Shown here: piece after piece, positions 5,618-14,977 of the stretch | Layout: each line of letters opens with the position of its first letter | How positions within the stretch are numbered: position 1 is the stretch's first letter | NCBI GenBank assembly: GCA_017533425.1 | Contig: JAFXIE010000143.1 | Coordinates: 1-36,391 of the forward strand | Length of the DNA: 36,391 nucleotides | Origin: Clostridia bacterium | Lineage (GTDB): Bacteria > Bacillota > Clostridia > Oscillospirales > QAMX01 | Direction: 5' to 3' | Position numbers and translations under genes: made by a program | The notes under the pieces: generated by a model | What the model saw: the letters and a program-made list of their open reading frames with translations, nothing else | The model's database searches: none | What the model was told of the DNA's origin: nothing

Positions 5618-7135
5618 TTAGAAGGGCAGCTTGCCGAGCTTCTTGTCATCCACAGTGACCTTGATATCCTTCTTGAACTCGTCATAGGCCGCAGTGTAGG
5701 CTTCGTTCTTCATGGCAGTCTCCACGGAGATCTTCCAGGCGGGATCGCTCACGCCTTCAAAGAACATGATGTGGTAGCCATAATCGGTCTTGACGATTTC
5801 GCAGTCGCCGTTCTTGCGGGCGGCATCAAAGATCCAGGCGTCGAATTCCTCCACCATGTAATCCTTGGTGATGTTCTCATAGAGACCGCCGTTTTCGACG
5901 GAGCCGGTATCCTCGGAATACTCCTTGACGAGCTTTGCGAAATTCTCCGCGGTGGGATCCTTCTGGAAGGCGGCGAAGACCTCCTCAGCCTTGGCCTTGG
6001 CCTTCTCGTTGGAGCCCCAGGTATCCTTGGTGAAGAGGATGTGGCGGGCATCCACGGTGTTGTACTCATAGCGGGCGGGCAGCTTGGTCACCATATAGAC
6101 GGTGCAGGTATAGGCCTTCTCATCGACGATGAGGGTGGTGTCGTTGAGCTGACGGCCGTCCTCATAAACCCAAACGGCGGCGGCATTGTCCTTGTTGTAC
6201 TTGGAGTCCTTGTTTGCCAGGCCATCCAGGGCGGTGGCGATCTCGGTGTCCTTCTTTTCCTGAGCCTTCAGATACTGCTCGACCCAAGCCTTGAAGGCGG
6301 CCTCATCCTTGGTGGCGAGGAGCTTCTCGGCCTCGGCCTTGATGTCGGCAAGGGCCTTGTTCTTCTCGGTGGTGGTGGCATCCTTGTCGTAGGTAGCGGT
6401 GAAGGTATAGCTCAGAGTGTCAAAGTACATGAAGTCCTTGGCATTCTTCTCAAAGTAGGCATCGATCTCCGCATCGGTGTACTTGTAGCCCTCGTAGAGG
6501 TGCTCATAGAAGGTCTGGGCGGTGTAATGGAGCTTCAGGGCGTTGCGAAGATCCGACTCCTTGACGCCGGTGCCGTAGCAGAGGGAGATATACTTCTGCA
6601 GGCTGTAGCCGTTCTTGTCGGCATAGCCCTTGATATTCTCCATGGATTTTTCGATGCGGCTGTTGATCTCATCCTCAGCCTCATAGCCGGCATCCTTGGC
6701 GGCCATGGCGGTGATGATCAGCTCCTCCACCTGGGTCTTTGCAAGGCCTGCAAAGTAATCGTACCAGGTGGTGTCCTCAGCGCCGTAATACTCCTGCTCC
6801 TTGAGGCTGTCGGAGGTGTCGAGGCCGAGGTAGGAGAGGTAGGAGCCGTACTGATTGACATAGTTGCTGTAGTTGTTCATGAAGAAATAGCACATGACGG
6901 CATTGTCGATCTCCACGCGGTCATCATCGGAGGAACCGACGACGGAGATGGTGTTACGCAGGGTGGTGCCCGTCAGCTGAAGGGCCAGCACAACGATAAC
7001 AACGGCGGCGATGGCGCCGACAACACCGATGATCAGTCCGTAGACCCAGCCGGGGGTCTTCTTGCTCTGCTTTTTCTGCTGAAGCCGGGCGATCTCTTCG
7101 GCATGGGCACGGCGAATTCTGTCAGCTTTGCTCAT
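5618..7135 (-). CDS. Membrane-anchored parvulin-type peptidyl-prolyl isomerase (PrsA/SurA-like foldase)
   Basis: Predicted extracytoplasmic folding factor that assists secreted proteins. Of its 505 residues, 1-28 are a charged cytoplasmic tail (SKADRIRRAHAEEIARLQQK). Residues about 30-54 are one transmembrane helix (WVYGLIIGVVGAIAAVVIVV). A long helical, charged region follows, with a parvulin domain at about 361-457: DARHILF at its start, AKLVKEYSEDTGSVENGG in the middle, and DYGYHIMFFEG at its end. It differs from classical PrsA in having no Cys lipobox, so it is tethered by a type II anchor rather than lipid-modified. The start is the ATG at 7135, with AAAGGA 9 bases upstream. The gene lies downstream of polC but has its own consensus promoter and terminator. 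Confidence 0.87.
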   Translation of the reverse strand: MSKADRIRRAHAEEIARLQQKKQSKKTPGWVYGLIIGVVGAIAAVVIVVLALQLTGTTLRNTISVVGSSDDDRVEIDNAVMCYFFMNNYSNYVNQYGSYLSYLGLDTSDSLKEQEYYGAEDTTWYDYFAGLAKTQVEELIITAMAAKDAGYEAEDEINSRIEKSMENIKGYADKNGYSLQKYISLCYGTGVKESDLRNALKLHYTAQTFYEHLYEGYKYTDAEIDAYFEKNAKDFMYFDTLSYTFTATYDKDATTTEKNKALADIKAEAEKLLATKDEAAFKAWVEQYLKAQEKKDTEIATALDGLANKDSKYNKDNAAAVWVYEDGRQLNDTTLIVDEKAYTCTVYMVTKLPARYEYNTVDARHILFTKDTWGSNEKAKAKAEEVFAAFQKDPTAENFAKLVKEYSEDTGSVENGGLYENITKDYMVEEFDAWIFDAARKNGDCEIVKTDYGYHIMFFEGVSDPAWKISVETAMKNEAYTAAYDEFKKDIKVTVDDKKLGKLPF

Positions 7136-7186
7136 AATTTTCAATCCTTTATTTCCGCCGGCTTACATACCGGCATATTTTTTCCT

Positions 7187-7215
7187 ATTATACTCTATTT
7201 TGTCCGTAATTGCAA
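7187..7215 (-). promoter_or_regulatory. SigA-type promoter for the foldase gene
   Basis: On the minus strand TTGCAA (7215-7210) and TATAAT (7192-7187) are 17 bases apart. The leader contains a GCCGG...CCGGC hairpin (7157-7174) before the ribosome binding site. No terminator separates it from polC, so some read-through from the long upstream operon is possible. Confidence 0.82.
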
Positions 7216-7256
7216 TCCGTTTGCCTGTTAAGTTTTTATGAATTCCAAAGATTTGG

Positions 7257-10200
7257 CTAAAAAAGGGTGGACTGGCTGGATTCCGGCAGTTCTCCGAAGG
7301 CGCCCATGGCGCGCAGCTTGTCCATCAGGGTCTTGGAAACCTTGGGACAGCGGGCCGCCACCTCCTCCACCGAGAGGAAGCCGCCGATGCGTGCCTCGGC
7401 ATAGAGATTCTCCGCCGCCGTTTCGCCGAGACCTGCCACGGCCGTGAAGGGCATACGCAGGTATTTTTCATCCTCCATGGAGAAATCCTTGGCCTTGGAG
7501 CGGTAGAGATCCACCGGCCGGAAGGAAAAGCCCCGCAGGCAGAACTCATAGCAGACCTCGAGGTTTTTCTGCAGCTCCTCGTCGTTGCCGGTGGTGTCCT
7601 CCTTCTCCCGCAGCTCCAGGATCTTTGCGCGGATGGCCTCCGCCCCCTCCAGCATGACATCGGCATCCAGAGCATCGGCGCGCACCGAAAGAAATGCGCA
7701 GTAGAAGGCCAGCGGCCGATGAAGCTTATACCATGCCACACGGAAGCCGTTGACCACATAGGCGGCGGCGTGGGCCTTGGGGAACATGTATTTGATCTTC
7801 TTGCAGGATTCGATATACCATTCCGGCACGGCATGCTCCCGCATGGCCTCCTCCCATTCGGGCTTCAGGCCTTTGCCCTTGCGGACAAATTCCATGATCT
7901 GGAAGGACATTTTCGGGGGCATGCCCCAGGCGATGAGGTTGAGCATGATATCGTCGCGGCAGCAGATGCAGCCCGAGAGGGGGGCATGTCCCGCGGCGAT
8001 GATATCCTTTGCGTTGTTGAGCCACACATCCGTTCCGTGGGTCATGCCGCAGACGCGAACCAGCTCATCGATGGTGGAGGGTCGGGTGTCCACCAGCACC
8101 TGCTTGACAAATTTGGTGCCGAATTCCGGCACGGCGCAGGTACCGATCTCGCCGAGGATGTCGTTATCCTCGATGCCGAGGGCTTCGTTGGAGGAATAGA
8201 GGCTGAGGGTGGCGCGGTCGTTGAGATCGATCTCGCTCATTTTGATGCCCGTCAGCTCCTCCAGGTGCTTGATCATGGTGGGGTCCTTATGGCCGAGGAT
8301 ATCAAACTTCAAAAGGTTTGCATCGATGGAGTGATAGTCCACATGGGTGATGACGATATCCGTCTCCTGATCGTCCGCCGGGTGCTGCACGGCGCAGAAA
8401 TCATAGATTTCCTTGGTGCGGGGCACAACGACCATGCCGCCGGGATGCTGTCCCGTGGTGCGCTTGACGCCGGTGCAGCCCAGGGCAAGGCGGGTCATTT
8501 CCGCCCGGGGCATGGTGATCTCCCGCTCCTCGCAGTATTTTTTCACATAGCCGAAGGCGGTCTTATCCTTGATGCCGCCGATGGTGCCCGCACGGAAGAC
8601 GTTTTCCGCGCCAAACATCTCGATGGTATGGCGGTGGGCCTTGCCCTGATATTCGTTGGAGAAGTTCAGGTCGATATCCGGCGCCTTGTCGCCGTCAAAG
8701 CCGAGGAAGGTCTCAAAGGGGATATCAAAGCCGTCCTTATAGAGCTTCGTTCCGCAGTTGGGACAGAGCTTATCCTCCATATCAAAGCCGGAGCCAAAGC
8801 CCTCGCCGCCGTGAAATTCCGTAAAGCGGCATTTCTCGCAGCGGTAATGGGGCGGCAGGGCATTAACCTCGGTGATGCCGAGGAAGAAGGCCACCAGAGA
8901 GGAGCCCACCGATCCGCGGGAGCCCACCATGTAGCCGTTGTCGTTGGAGCGGCGGATGAGCTTCTGGGCGAACATGTACATAACGTCAAAGCCGTGCTTG
9001 ATGATGGAGCCAAGCTCCTTTTCCATCACGGTGCTGACCTGCGGAGGCAGGGGATCTCCGTAGAGCCGTGCCGCCGTTTCCCGGGTGATGCGCTCCAGCT
9101 CCTCGGCCGAGCCGGGGATCTCCGGGGGATACATCTCCTTGGGGAAGGGACAGACGTCGCCGCACATATCGGCGATCCGGTTTGTATTGGTGACAACCAC
9201 CTCGCGGGCTTTTTCCTCGCCGAGGTAGGCAAATTCCGCAAGCATATCCTCGGTGGTGCGGAAATAGAGGGGTGCCTGCTCATCGCAGTCCTCAAAGCCC
9301 TTGGCCGCCATGAGGATCCGGCGGAAGGCCTCATCCTCGGGATTTAAGAAATGAACGTCGCCGGTGGCGCACACGGGCTTGCCGAGCCGCTCACCCAGGG
9401 CTACGATGCGGCGGTTGAAATTGCGCAGATCCTCCTCAGAGGAGGCCGTTCCGTCACGGAGCATGAAGGCATTGTTGCCGATGGGCTGCACCTCAAGAAA
9501 ATCGTAGAAGGCGGCGATCTCCGCAAGCCGGTCGTCATCCGCTCCATCCAGCATGGCGCGGAAAAGCTCCCCCGCCTCACAGGCGGAGCCGACAATGAGA
9601 TGCTCCCGGAGGCTTGCCAGCATCCGCCGGGGAATGATGGGCTGCTTGCGGGCGTTCATGTATTTCAGATGGCCGTAGGAGACCATGCGGTTGAGGGCGC
9701 GCACGCCCTCCTCATCCTTTGCCAGCAGCAGGATATGGTACACCGGCAGGGACTGGGTGTCGCAGCCGGCCTCAGCATTCCGATCCGCCCGGGCGGCAAG
9801 GATGGCATTGATCTCTGCGGTATTTTCCGCCCCATCCTCCACCTGCAGGCGCTTAAAGAGGGCTGCCAGAGCCAGCGCCAGGGTGCGGGCATCATCCCCG
9901 CCGGAATGGTGTTTGAATTTGGGCAGACCCAGCTCCTTTGCGAGGTTATTGAGCCGGTGGCGGGCCATATGGGGCAGCATCACCCGGGAAAGGGGCAGGC
10001 TGTCGATGTAGGTATAGTCGCAAGAAAGTCCCACTGCCGCTGCGGCAGTCTTCAGGAAGGACATATCAAAGCCCGCATTGTGGGCGCAAAGCACGCGCCC
10101 CTTTGCAAAGGCAAAAAAGCTCTTCAGCGCATCGCCGATCTCCGGAGCATCGGCCACCATGCCGGCATTGATGCCCGTCAGCTCGGTGATGCGGGCGGGA

Positions 10201-11606
10201 ATGGCCCGCCGGGGATTGACATAGGTCTGGAAGGTGTCGATGATGCGCCCATCCCGCAAAAGGGAGGCGGCGATCTCAATGATGACATCCTCATCGGGGT
10301 GCAGGCCGGTGGTTTCCAGATCAAAGCAGACAAAATCGCCGCAAAGCGGCTCTGCCGCCGGGCCAAAGACCGCGGGCATGGCCTCGCCGTTGTTGACATA
10401 ATAGCCCTCGCAGCCATAGAGGACCTTGATGTCCTTTCCCTGGGCGGCATGGAGCATATCCGGGAAGGCGTGCAGCACGCCGTGATCGGTGACGGCGATG
10501 GCCTTATGTCCCCAGGACAGGGCAGTTTTGACCGCATCGGAGGCCGACATCACGCCATCCATGGCGGACATCTGGGTGTGCAGGTGGAGCTCCACCCGCT
10601 TCTCCTCCGCACGGTCCATGCGCACCGGCTTGGTTCTGCGGATGATATCCGCCGGCTTGAGCACGGAATCCTTTTCAAAGGTATCATACTGGATTTCGCC
10701 GCGGACGGCCACATGCATACCGTTTTTCACCGACTCGATGAGGGGCTGCGCCTTTTCCGCATCGAGAATGCGCTTGCAGGTCAGGGAGGAGGTGCCGTCA
10801 TAGACGCAGAAGGAGACCACCTGCATCCGGCCGCCGGAAACCTCCCGGTTTTCACAGTTGAAAACGTCGCCCTCGATGGCATACCAGCCGCCGTTGAAAT
10901 CAATGTCGCGGATGGAGGTAAGCTCATCGCCGAAGGGCTTGCCGAAGAGAATATCCGCCTCCTCCACCTTGGGTGCCGGCGGGCGCTTTTTCCGGTTGAA
11001 CTCCCGCTTTGGCTCCGCAGGCTGGGGCTTGGGGCGGTCGGCAGGGGCGTGCTTTGCGCTCTCCTCGGAGATCCGGCGGATCTCCTCATCCCGGCGGCGG
11101 AGGAATTCCGAAATTTTTGCCTTGTCCTCCTCCGATTCGGGGCGCAGCACCACCCGGATGCTCCTGCCGTAGCACTCGGCAATTTTTCGTTCCATAAAAC
11201 GCAGGCAGCCGGAGGCGGCAATGATATCCGCCCCGCCGGCGGCGCCGCTGATCTCCATGGTATTGCCCGAAAGGCGGAGGCCGCAGCCGCCAAGAAAGCC
11301 GAGGATGCCGGGGTATTCCGCCACGGCAAGACGGAGGATCTCCTGGGCTTCCACCTCGCCGAAGTCGCTCTCCGGGCAGTGAACGGTGATCTCCACGGAA
11401 TTGAGCATATAGGCGCCGGCAAGGATCTCCGAAAGCCGGGGGATCAGGTCGGGCGGGCAGCAGTCGGAAAAGGCAAGTGTCAGCTTCATGACTCTTGCCG
11501 TCCGATGGATATCCAGTTGTTCCACGAAGGCCCCGCGCAGGGCCTCCGCATCCGTCCCGGTCAGCTGTGCCGCACCGAAGACCTGAAAGAAGGGAACCTT
11601 CTCCAT
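7257..11606 (-). CDS. polC: DNA polymerase III alpha subunit, PolC type
   Basis: Replicative DNA polymerase of low-GC-lineage bacteria, with built-in proofreading. The 1449 residues match the usual length of about 1440. In order: an N-terminal domain, a Lys/Pro-rich linker (about 180-215), an OB fold (about 240-330), and a PHP domain beginning ELHLHTQMSAMDG (about 340). A DEDDh exonuclease is inserted into the PHP domain (about 425-575; FDLETTGLHPDED, AHNAGFDMSFL, HHSGGDDARTLAL with all acidic residues present). Then come a Cys4 zinc site (CEKC...CPNC, about 920-955), the catalytic palm with APDIDLNFS (about 977) and a C-terminal helix-hairpin-helix region. The start is the ATG at 11606; the nearest ribosome binding site (GAAAGGAAAG) is rather far, about 13 bases. 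It is the last gene of the long ddl-polC operon, 26 bases after ispG. Confidence 0.98.
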   Translation of the reverse strand: MEKVPFFQVFGAAQLTGTDAEALRGAFVEQLDIHRTARVMKLTLAFSDCCPPDLIPRLSEILAGAYMLNSVEITVHCPESDFGEVEAQEILRLAVAEYPGILGFLGGCGLRLSGNTMEISGAAGGADIIAASGCLRFMERKIAECYGRSIRVVLRPESEEDKAKISEFLRRRDEEIRRISEESAKHAPADRPKPQPAEPKREFNRKKRPPAPKVEEADILFGKPFGDELTSIRDIDFNGGWYAIEGDVFNCENREVSGGRMQVVSFCVYDGTSSLTCKRILDAEKAQPLIESVKNGMHVAVRGEIQYDTFEKDSVLKPADIIRRTKPVRMDRAEEKRVELHLHTQMSAMDGVMSASDAVKTALSWGHKAIAVTDHGVLHAFPDMLHAAQGKDIKVLYGCEGYYVNNGEAMPAVFGPAAEPLCGDFVCFDLETTGLHPDEDVIIEIAASLLRDGRIIDTFQTYVNPRRAIPARITELTGINAGMVADAPEIGDALKSFFAFAKGRVLCAHNAGFDMSFLKTAAAAVGLSCDYTYIDSLPLSRVMLPHMARHRLNNLAKELGLPKFKHHSGGDDARTLALALAALFKRLQVEDGAENTAEINAILAARADRNAEAGCDTQSLPVYHILLLAKDEEGVRALNRMVSYGHLKYMNARKQPIIPRRMLASLREHLIVGSACEAGELFRAMLDGADDDRLAEIAAFYDFLEVQPIGNNAFMLRDGTASSEEDLRNFNRRIVALGERLGKPVCATGDVHFLNPEDEAFRRILMAAKGFEDCDEQAPLYFRTTEDMLAEFAYLGEEKAREVVVTNTNRIADMCGDVCPFPKEMYPPEIPGSAEELERITRETAARLYGDPLPPQVSTVMEKELGSIIKHGFDVMYMFAQKLIRRSNDNGYMVGSRGSVGSSLVAFFLGITEVNALPPHYRCEKCRFTEFHGGEGFGSGFDMEDKLCPNCGTKLYKDGFDIPFETFLGFDGDKAPDIDLNFSNEYQGKAHRHTIEMFGAENVFRAGTIGGIKDKTAFGYVKKYCEEREITMPRAEMTRLALGCTGVKRTTGQHPGGMVVVPRTKEIYDFCAVQHPADDQETDIVITHVDYHSIDANLLKFDILGHKDPTMIKHLEELTGIKMSEIDLNDRATLSLYSSNEALGIEDNDILGEIGTCAVPEFGTKFVKQVLVDTRPSTIDELVRVCGMTHGTDVWLNNAKDIIAAGHAPLSGCICCRDDIMLNLIAWGMPPKMSFQIMEFVRKGKGLKPEWEEAMREHAVPEWYIESCKKIKYMFPKAHAAAYVVNGFRVAWYKLHRPLAFYCAFLSVRADALDADVMLEGAEAIRAKILELREKEDTTGNDEELQKNLEVCYEFCLRGFSFRPVDLYRSKAKDFSMEDEKYLRMPFTAVAGLGETAAENLYAEARIGGFLSVEEVAARCPKVSKTLMDKLRAMGAFGELPESSQSTLF

Positions 11607-11632
11607 AACGAGTTTTTCTTTCCTTTCGGACT

Positions 11633-12697
11633 CTATGCTTCCTGGGTGATTTTCTCAATCTCCCGCAGGATTTCCGGGATGATATCCGCCTCCCGGATGC
11701 GCCGCAGGATCTCGCCGCGGCGGAAGATAACCGCCTCGCCGCGGCCGGCACCGGCCACGCCGATATCGGCCTCCCGGGCCTCGCCCGGGCCATTGACCTC
11801 GCAGCCCATGACAGCCACCGTCAGCCGGCACTTCATGGGGGCAAGCCGCTCCTCCAGGGCGCGCACCGTATCGATGAGGGCGAAGCGGGTGCGGGCACAG
11901 GTGGGGCAGGATACAAGGTTGATGCCCGTCTCGCAGCGATCCGCCGCCCGGAGAATATCCCGCGCCGCCGCGATCTCCGCCACAGGGTCATCCGTCAGGG
12001 ATACGCGGATGGTATCGCCGACGCCCAGGGCAAGCAGGCTTCCCGCACCGGCGGCGGATTTGAGCATTCCGATGCGGGGCGAGCCCGTTTCGGTGACGCC
12101 GATGTGCAGGGGATAATCGTATTTTTCCGAGAAGGCAAGGTTTGCGGCAATGGTCATGCCCACATCGGAGGATTTCATGGAAACGCAGATGTTGTCAAAG
12201 CCGCAGTCCTGCAGCAGACGGATGTGACCCTCCGCACTCTCGCACATGGCCGCCGGGGTCACCCCGCCGTATTTTTCCAGCAGCTCCTTTTCCAGAGAGC
12301 CGCCGTTGACGCCAATGCGGATGGGGATCCCCCGCTCGGCACAGGCATCGGCCACGGCGCGCACCCGCGCCGCAGAGCCGATATTTCCGGGGTTCAGGCG
12401 GATTTTATCCACCCCCGCCTCTACAGCGGCAAGAGCCAGCCGCCAGTCAAAATGAATGTCGGCCACCAGGGGGATGGAAATGCGCTTTTTGATCTCGGAG
12501 AGGGCCCGGGCGCTCTCCATATCGGGAACGGCAACCCGCACGATATCGCAGCCCGCCGCCGCGAGGCGGGCGATCTGCTCTGCGGTGGCGGCGGCATCCG
12601 CCGTTGCCGTATTGGTCATGGACTGGATGGCGACGGGATGGCTGCCGCCGATGCGGACGGTGCCGATCTGCACCTCACGGGTCAATTTGCGCTGCAT
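11633..12697 (-). CDS. ispG: 4-hydroxy-3-methylbut-2-enyl diphosphate synthase (flavodoxin)
   Basis: Penultimate MEP-pathway step: converts MEcPP to HMBPP using a 4Fe-4S cluster and a low-potential electron donor. The 354-residue protein has the typical bacterial two-domain layout: a TIM barrel with VQSMTNT (about residues 24-30), ADIHFD and KIRLNPGNIG, then the iron-sulfur domain. Cluster ligands are visible as two Cys in SCPTCARTRF (about 260) and one Cys in GCEVNGPGEA (about 300). GGAGG lies 8 bases before the ATG. The gene is 18 bases downstream of rseP and two genes from dxr, so two MEP steps are co-transcribed with undecaprenyl diphosphate synthase, a consumer of that pathway. Function is secure. 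Confidence 0.97.
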   Translation of the reverse strand: MQRKLTREVQIGTVRIGGSHPVAIQSMTNTATADAAATAEQIARLAAAGCDIVRVAVPDMESARALSEIKKRISIPLVADIHFDWRLALAAVEAGVDKIRLNPGNIGSAARVRAVADACAERGIPIRIGVNGGSLEKELLEKYGGVTPAAMCESAEGHIRLLQDCGFDNICVSMKSSDVGMTIAANLAFSEKYDYPLHIGVTETGSPRIGMLKSAAGAGSLLALGVGDTIRVSLTDDPVAEIAAARDILRAADRCETGINLVSCPTCARTRFALIDTVRALEERLAPMKCRLTVAVMGCEVNGPGEAREADIGVAGAGRGEAVIFRRGEILRRIREADIIPEILREIEKITQEA

Positions 12698-12715
12698 TTT
12701 GCATTCCTCCGGCAG

Positions 12716-13786
12716 TTATTTGAAGAGGCGCACCACATCATTTACGCTCACAAGGGCGATAAAGCCCAAAAGCAGAATGAGCATGGCCGCGTTGACATAT
12801 GCCTCATATTTGCGGGGCATTTTGACCCCAAAGAGGGAGAGAATCTTTTCGATGGCGAGGAAAACCACCCGGCCGCCGTCCAGCGCGGGGATGGGCAGCA
12901 GGTTCATCACGCCGAGATTGATGGTGATATAGGCAACCAGGCTCAGAAGGCTGGAAATTCCGGAGGTCTTTGCCACCTCCGACATGGTGGCCGTGATGCC
13001 CACGGGACCGCTCATATCCTCAAGCTTCACCTGTCCGCGGAAGATATCCGCAATGGAGAAGCGCACGGTGCGCACATAGTAGGCCGCCGTCCTGACCGCC
13101 CCCGTGAGGGTTGCGGCAAGGTTATTCTCCCGCCGGGTAAGCAGCAGCCCGTAGCCTTTCAGCTTCTGGCCGTTGTAGGTGTATTCCCCCACCTTCAGCT
13201 CTGCATTCTCTAAGAGCACCTTCTCGCCGTCACGACGCACGAGGATATCTGCCCGGTCGCCGCCGCGGCCAAGAAGGATGGAGATATCGTTTGTGATATA
13301 GACCCGCTCGCCGTTGATCTTCAGGATCTCATCCCCCACCTGCAGCCCGGCAACGCCGGTCTCGGCGTATTCATCCCCGAAGGCGCCGATGACGGGCACC
13401 ACCCGGTTTTCGGCGGGAAGAATGAGGAAAAAGAGCAGCACAACGCCGCAAAGCAGGTTGAGGGCAGCGCCGGCCACCAGGATGATGAGGCGCTTCCAGG
13501 GCTTCTGGGCGGTAAAGGTGCGCTCCGGCGGGCAGGGGATCCAATCCTCCGGCCAATCCTCGGGATCGCTCTCGCCGTCCTCCCCCTCCATCATGCAGGC
13601 ACCGCCGAAGGGCAGGGCGCGCAGGGAGAAGAAGGTCTCCCCCGCCCGGAAGCCAAAGAGCTTGGGGCCAAGGCCGATGGAAAACTCATTGACACGGACG
13701 CGGAAAATTTTTGCAAAAATAAAATGACCGAACTCGTGGATGAGCACGAGCACGCTGAGGGCAAGAATGGCAATAACAATGTGCAA
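12716..13786 (-). CDS. rseP: RseP-type site-2 zinc metalloprotease with PDZ domain
   Basis: Intramembrane protease of the S2P family. Such enzymes cut membrane-bound anti-sigma factors and leftover signal peptides. The 356-residue protein has the zinc motif HEFGH at residues 17-21 inside the first transmembrane helix. Further hydrophobic segments lie at about 100-120 and near the C-terminus, a PDZ domain follows VAGLQVGDEILKINGE, and the second active-site motif is NLLPIPALDGGR (about 295). The start is a TTG at 13786: AGGTAGG lies 6 bases upstream, and the protein would lose its catalytic helix if a later start were used. It follows dxr by 7 bases, and its ribosome binding site overlaps the dxr stop codon, suggesting translational coupling. 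Its substrate in this organism is unknown. Confidence 0.95.
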   Translation of the reverse strand: MHIVIAILALSVLVLIHEFGHFIFAKIFRVRVNEFSIGLGPKLFGFRAGETFFSLRALPFGGACMMEGEDGESDPEDWPEDWIPCPPERTFTAQKPWKRLIILVAGAALNLLCGVVLLFFLILPAENRVVPVIGAFGDEYAETGVAGLQVGDEILKINGERVYITNDISILLGRGGDRADILVRRDGEKVLLENAELKVGEYTYNGQKLKGYGLLLTRRENNLAATLTGAVRTAAYYVRTVRFSIADIFRGQVKLEDMSGPVGITATMSEVAKTSGISSLLSLVAYITINLGVMNLLPIPALDGGRVVFLAIEKILSLFGVKMPRKYEAYVNAAMLILLLGFIALVSVNDVVRLFK

Positions 13787-13793
13787 GAGAAGC

Positions 13794-14963
13794 CTACCTT
13801 TCGAAATCGCAGTTCATATACCCACGGGCAAATTCCCGTGCGGCGGCATCGGCGGTGAGAACCTCGCCGATATTCTGGCATTCAAATGCCGGCAGTGCCT
13901 CCACTGCCGCGGCACAGAGGGCCGGAATGCGCATAAAGGGGATGCGGCCGGCAAGAAAAGCGGCCACGGCCACCTCATTTGCCCCGTTCATGGTGACGGC
14001 GGCGGAGGAAGGCATGGCGGCCACCCGCCGCGCCAGGGACAGGGCGGGGAAATTGGCATCGTCCGGCTCCGCAAAGTGCAGCGCTCCCACCTGGGCAAGA
14101 CGCACCGGCGGGGTCAGGCTCTCCCGGCGCACCGGCCAGGTCAGGGCATACTGGATGGGCAGCTGCATATCCGGCACGCCAAGCTGCGCCACCGTGGAGC
14201 CGTCGCAGAACTCCACCAGGGAGTGGATGATGCTCTCCCGATGCACGACCACCTCGATATGCTCCGGGCGCACCCGGAAGAGGTGCATGGCCTCGATGAG
14301 CTCCAGACCCTTGTTCATCATGGTAGCACTGTCGATGGTGATTTTTTGTCCCATGCTCCAGTTGGGATGGCGCAGGGCATCCGCCGCGGTGACATTCGCC
14401 AGCTCTTCGGCGCTTTTTCCGAAGAAGGGGCCGCCGGAGGCCGTCAGAATGAGCTTGCGGACGCAGTCGGCATCCCCCCGGCTGTGCAGGCACTGGTGAA
14501 TGGCGGCATGCTCGGAATCCACCGGCAGAATATCCACCCCGTGGGCTGCGGCAGCCGCATACACCAGCCGGCCGGCGCAAACGAGGGTCTCTTTATTGGC
14601 CAGGGCAATCTTTTTGCCCGACCGAATGGCCGCCATGGTGGGCCGCAGGCCGGAGATTCCTTCCATGGCGGTGACGGCGGTGTCGGCGGCAGAGCGCTCC
14701 GCCGCCTCCTCCAGAGCCTCCGCGCCGGAAAGCACCCGGGTGGCGGTATCTGCCACCCGCAGGCGCAGATCCTTTGCCGCCTCCGGCTCGGAAAGCACGG
14801 CAAGGGAGGGAGAAAAGGCGCGGATCTGCTCCTCCATCAGCCCCACATTGCGCCGGGCGCAGAGGGTTTCTGCCCGCAGGCCAAGATGACGGCAAACCGC
14901 AAGGGTTTGCCGTCCGATGGAGCCGGTGGAACCGAATATAGCAAGGCTTTGGGTCTCTTTCAA
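13794..14963 (-). CDS. dxr: 1-deoxy-D-xylulose 5-phosphate reductoisomerase
   Basis: Second and committing enzyme of the MEP isoprenoid pathway, turning DXP into MEP with NADPH. The 389-residue protein has the Rossmann motif GSTGSIG (residues 11-17), NKETLVCAG, the metal-binding DSEH, the flexible-loop ASGGPF, and NWSMGQKITIDSATMMNKGL, all in the expected order. The start is a TTG at 14963 with GAGG 7 bases upstream; no in-frame ATG lies before the nucleotide-binding motif. It is 14 bases downstream of cdsA and 7 bases before rseP. With uppS and ispG in the same operon, precursor supply and use for the cell-wall carrier lipid are genetically linked. Confidence 0.97.
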   Translation of the reverse strand: MKETQSLAIFGSTGSIGRQTLAVCRHLGLRAETLCARRNVGLMEEQIRAFSPSLAVLSEPEAAKDLRLRVADTATRVLSGAEALEEAAERSAADTAVTAMEGISGLRPTMAAIRSGKKIALANKETLVCAGRLVYAAAAAHGVDILPVDSEHAAIHQCLHSRGDADCVRKLILTASGGPFFGKSAEELANVTAADALRHPNWSMGQKITIDSATMMNKGLELIEAMHLFRVRPEHIEVVVHRESIIHSLVEFCDGSTVAQLGVPDMQLPIQYALTWPVRRESLTPPVRLAQVGALHFAEPDDANFPALSLARRVAAMPSSAAVTMNGANEVAVAAFLAGRIPFMRIPALCAAAVEALPAFECQNIGEVLTADAAAREFARGYMNCDFER

Positions 14964-14977
14964 GTTTATACCTCAAT

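Noticed and set aside
3926-7231. Very long open frame on the plus strand (1101 codons) rich in Gly, Val, Ile and Leu
   Set aside because: It lies antisense to two well-supported genes (beta-helix protein and foldase), is a by-product of their codon bias, has no ribosome binding site and resembles no protein family.
9351-12116. Open frame of 921 codons on the plus strand
   Set aside because: Antisense to polC and ispG, whose domains and motifs are complete; composition (Gly, His, Ala rich) is that of a reverse-strand shadow.
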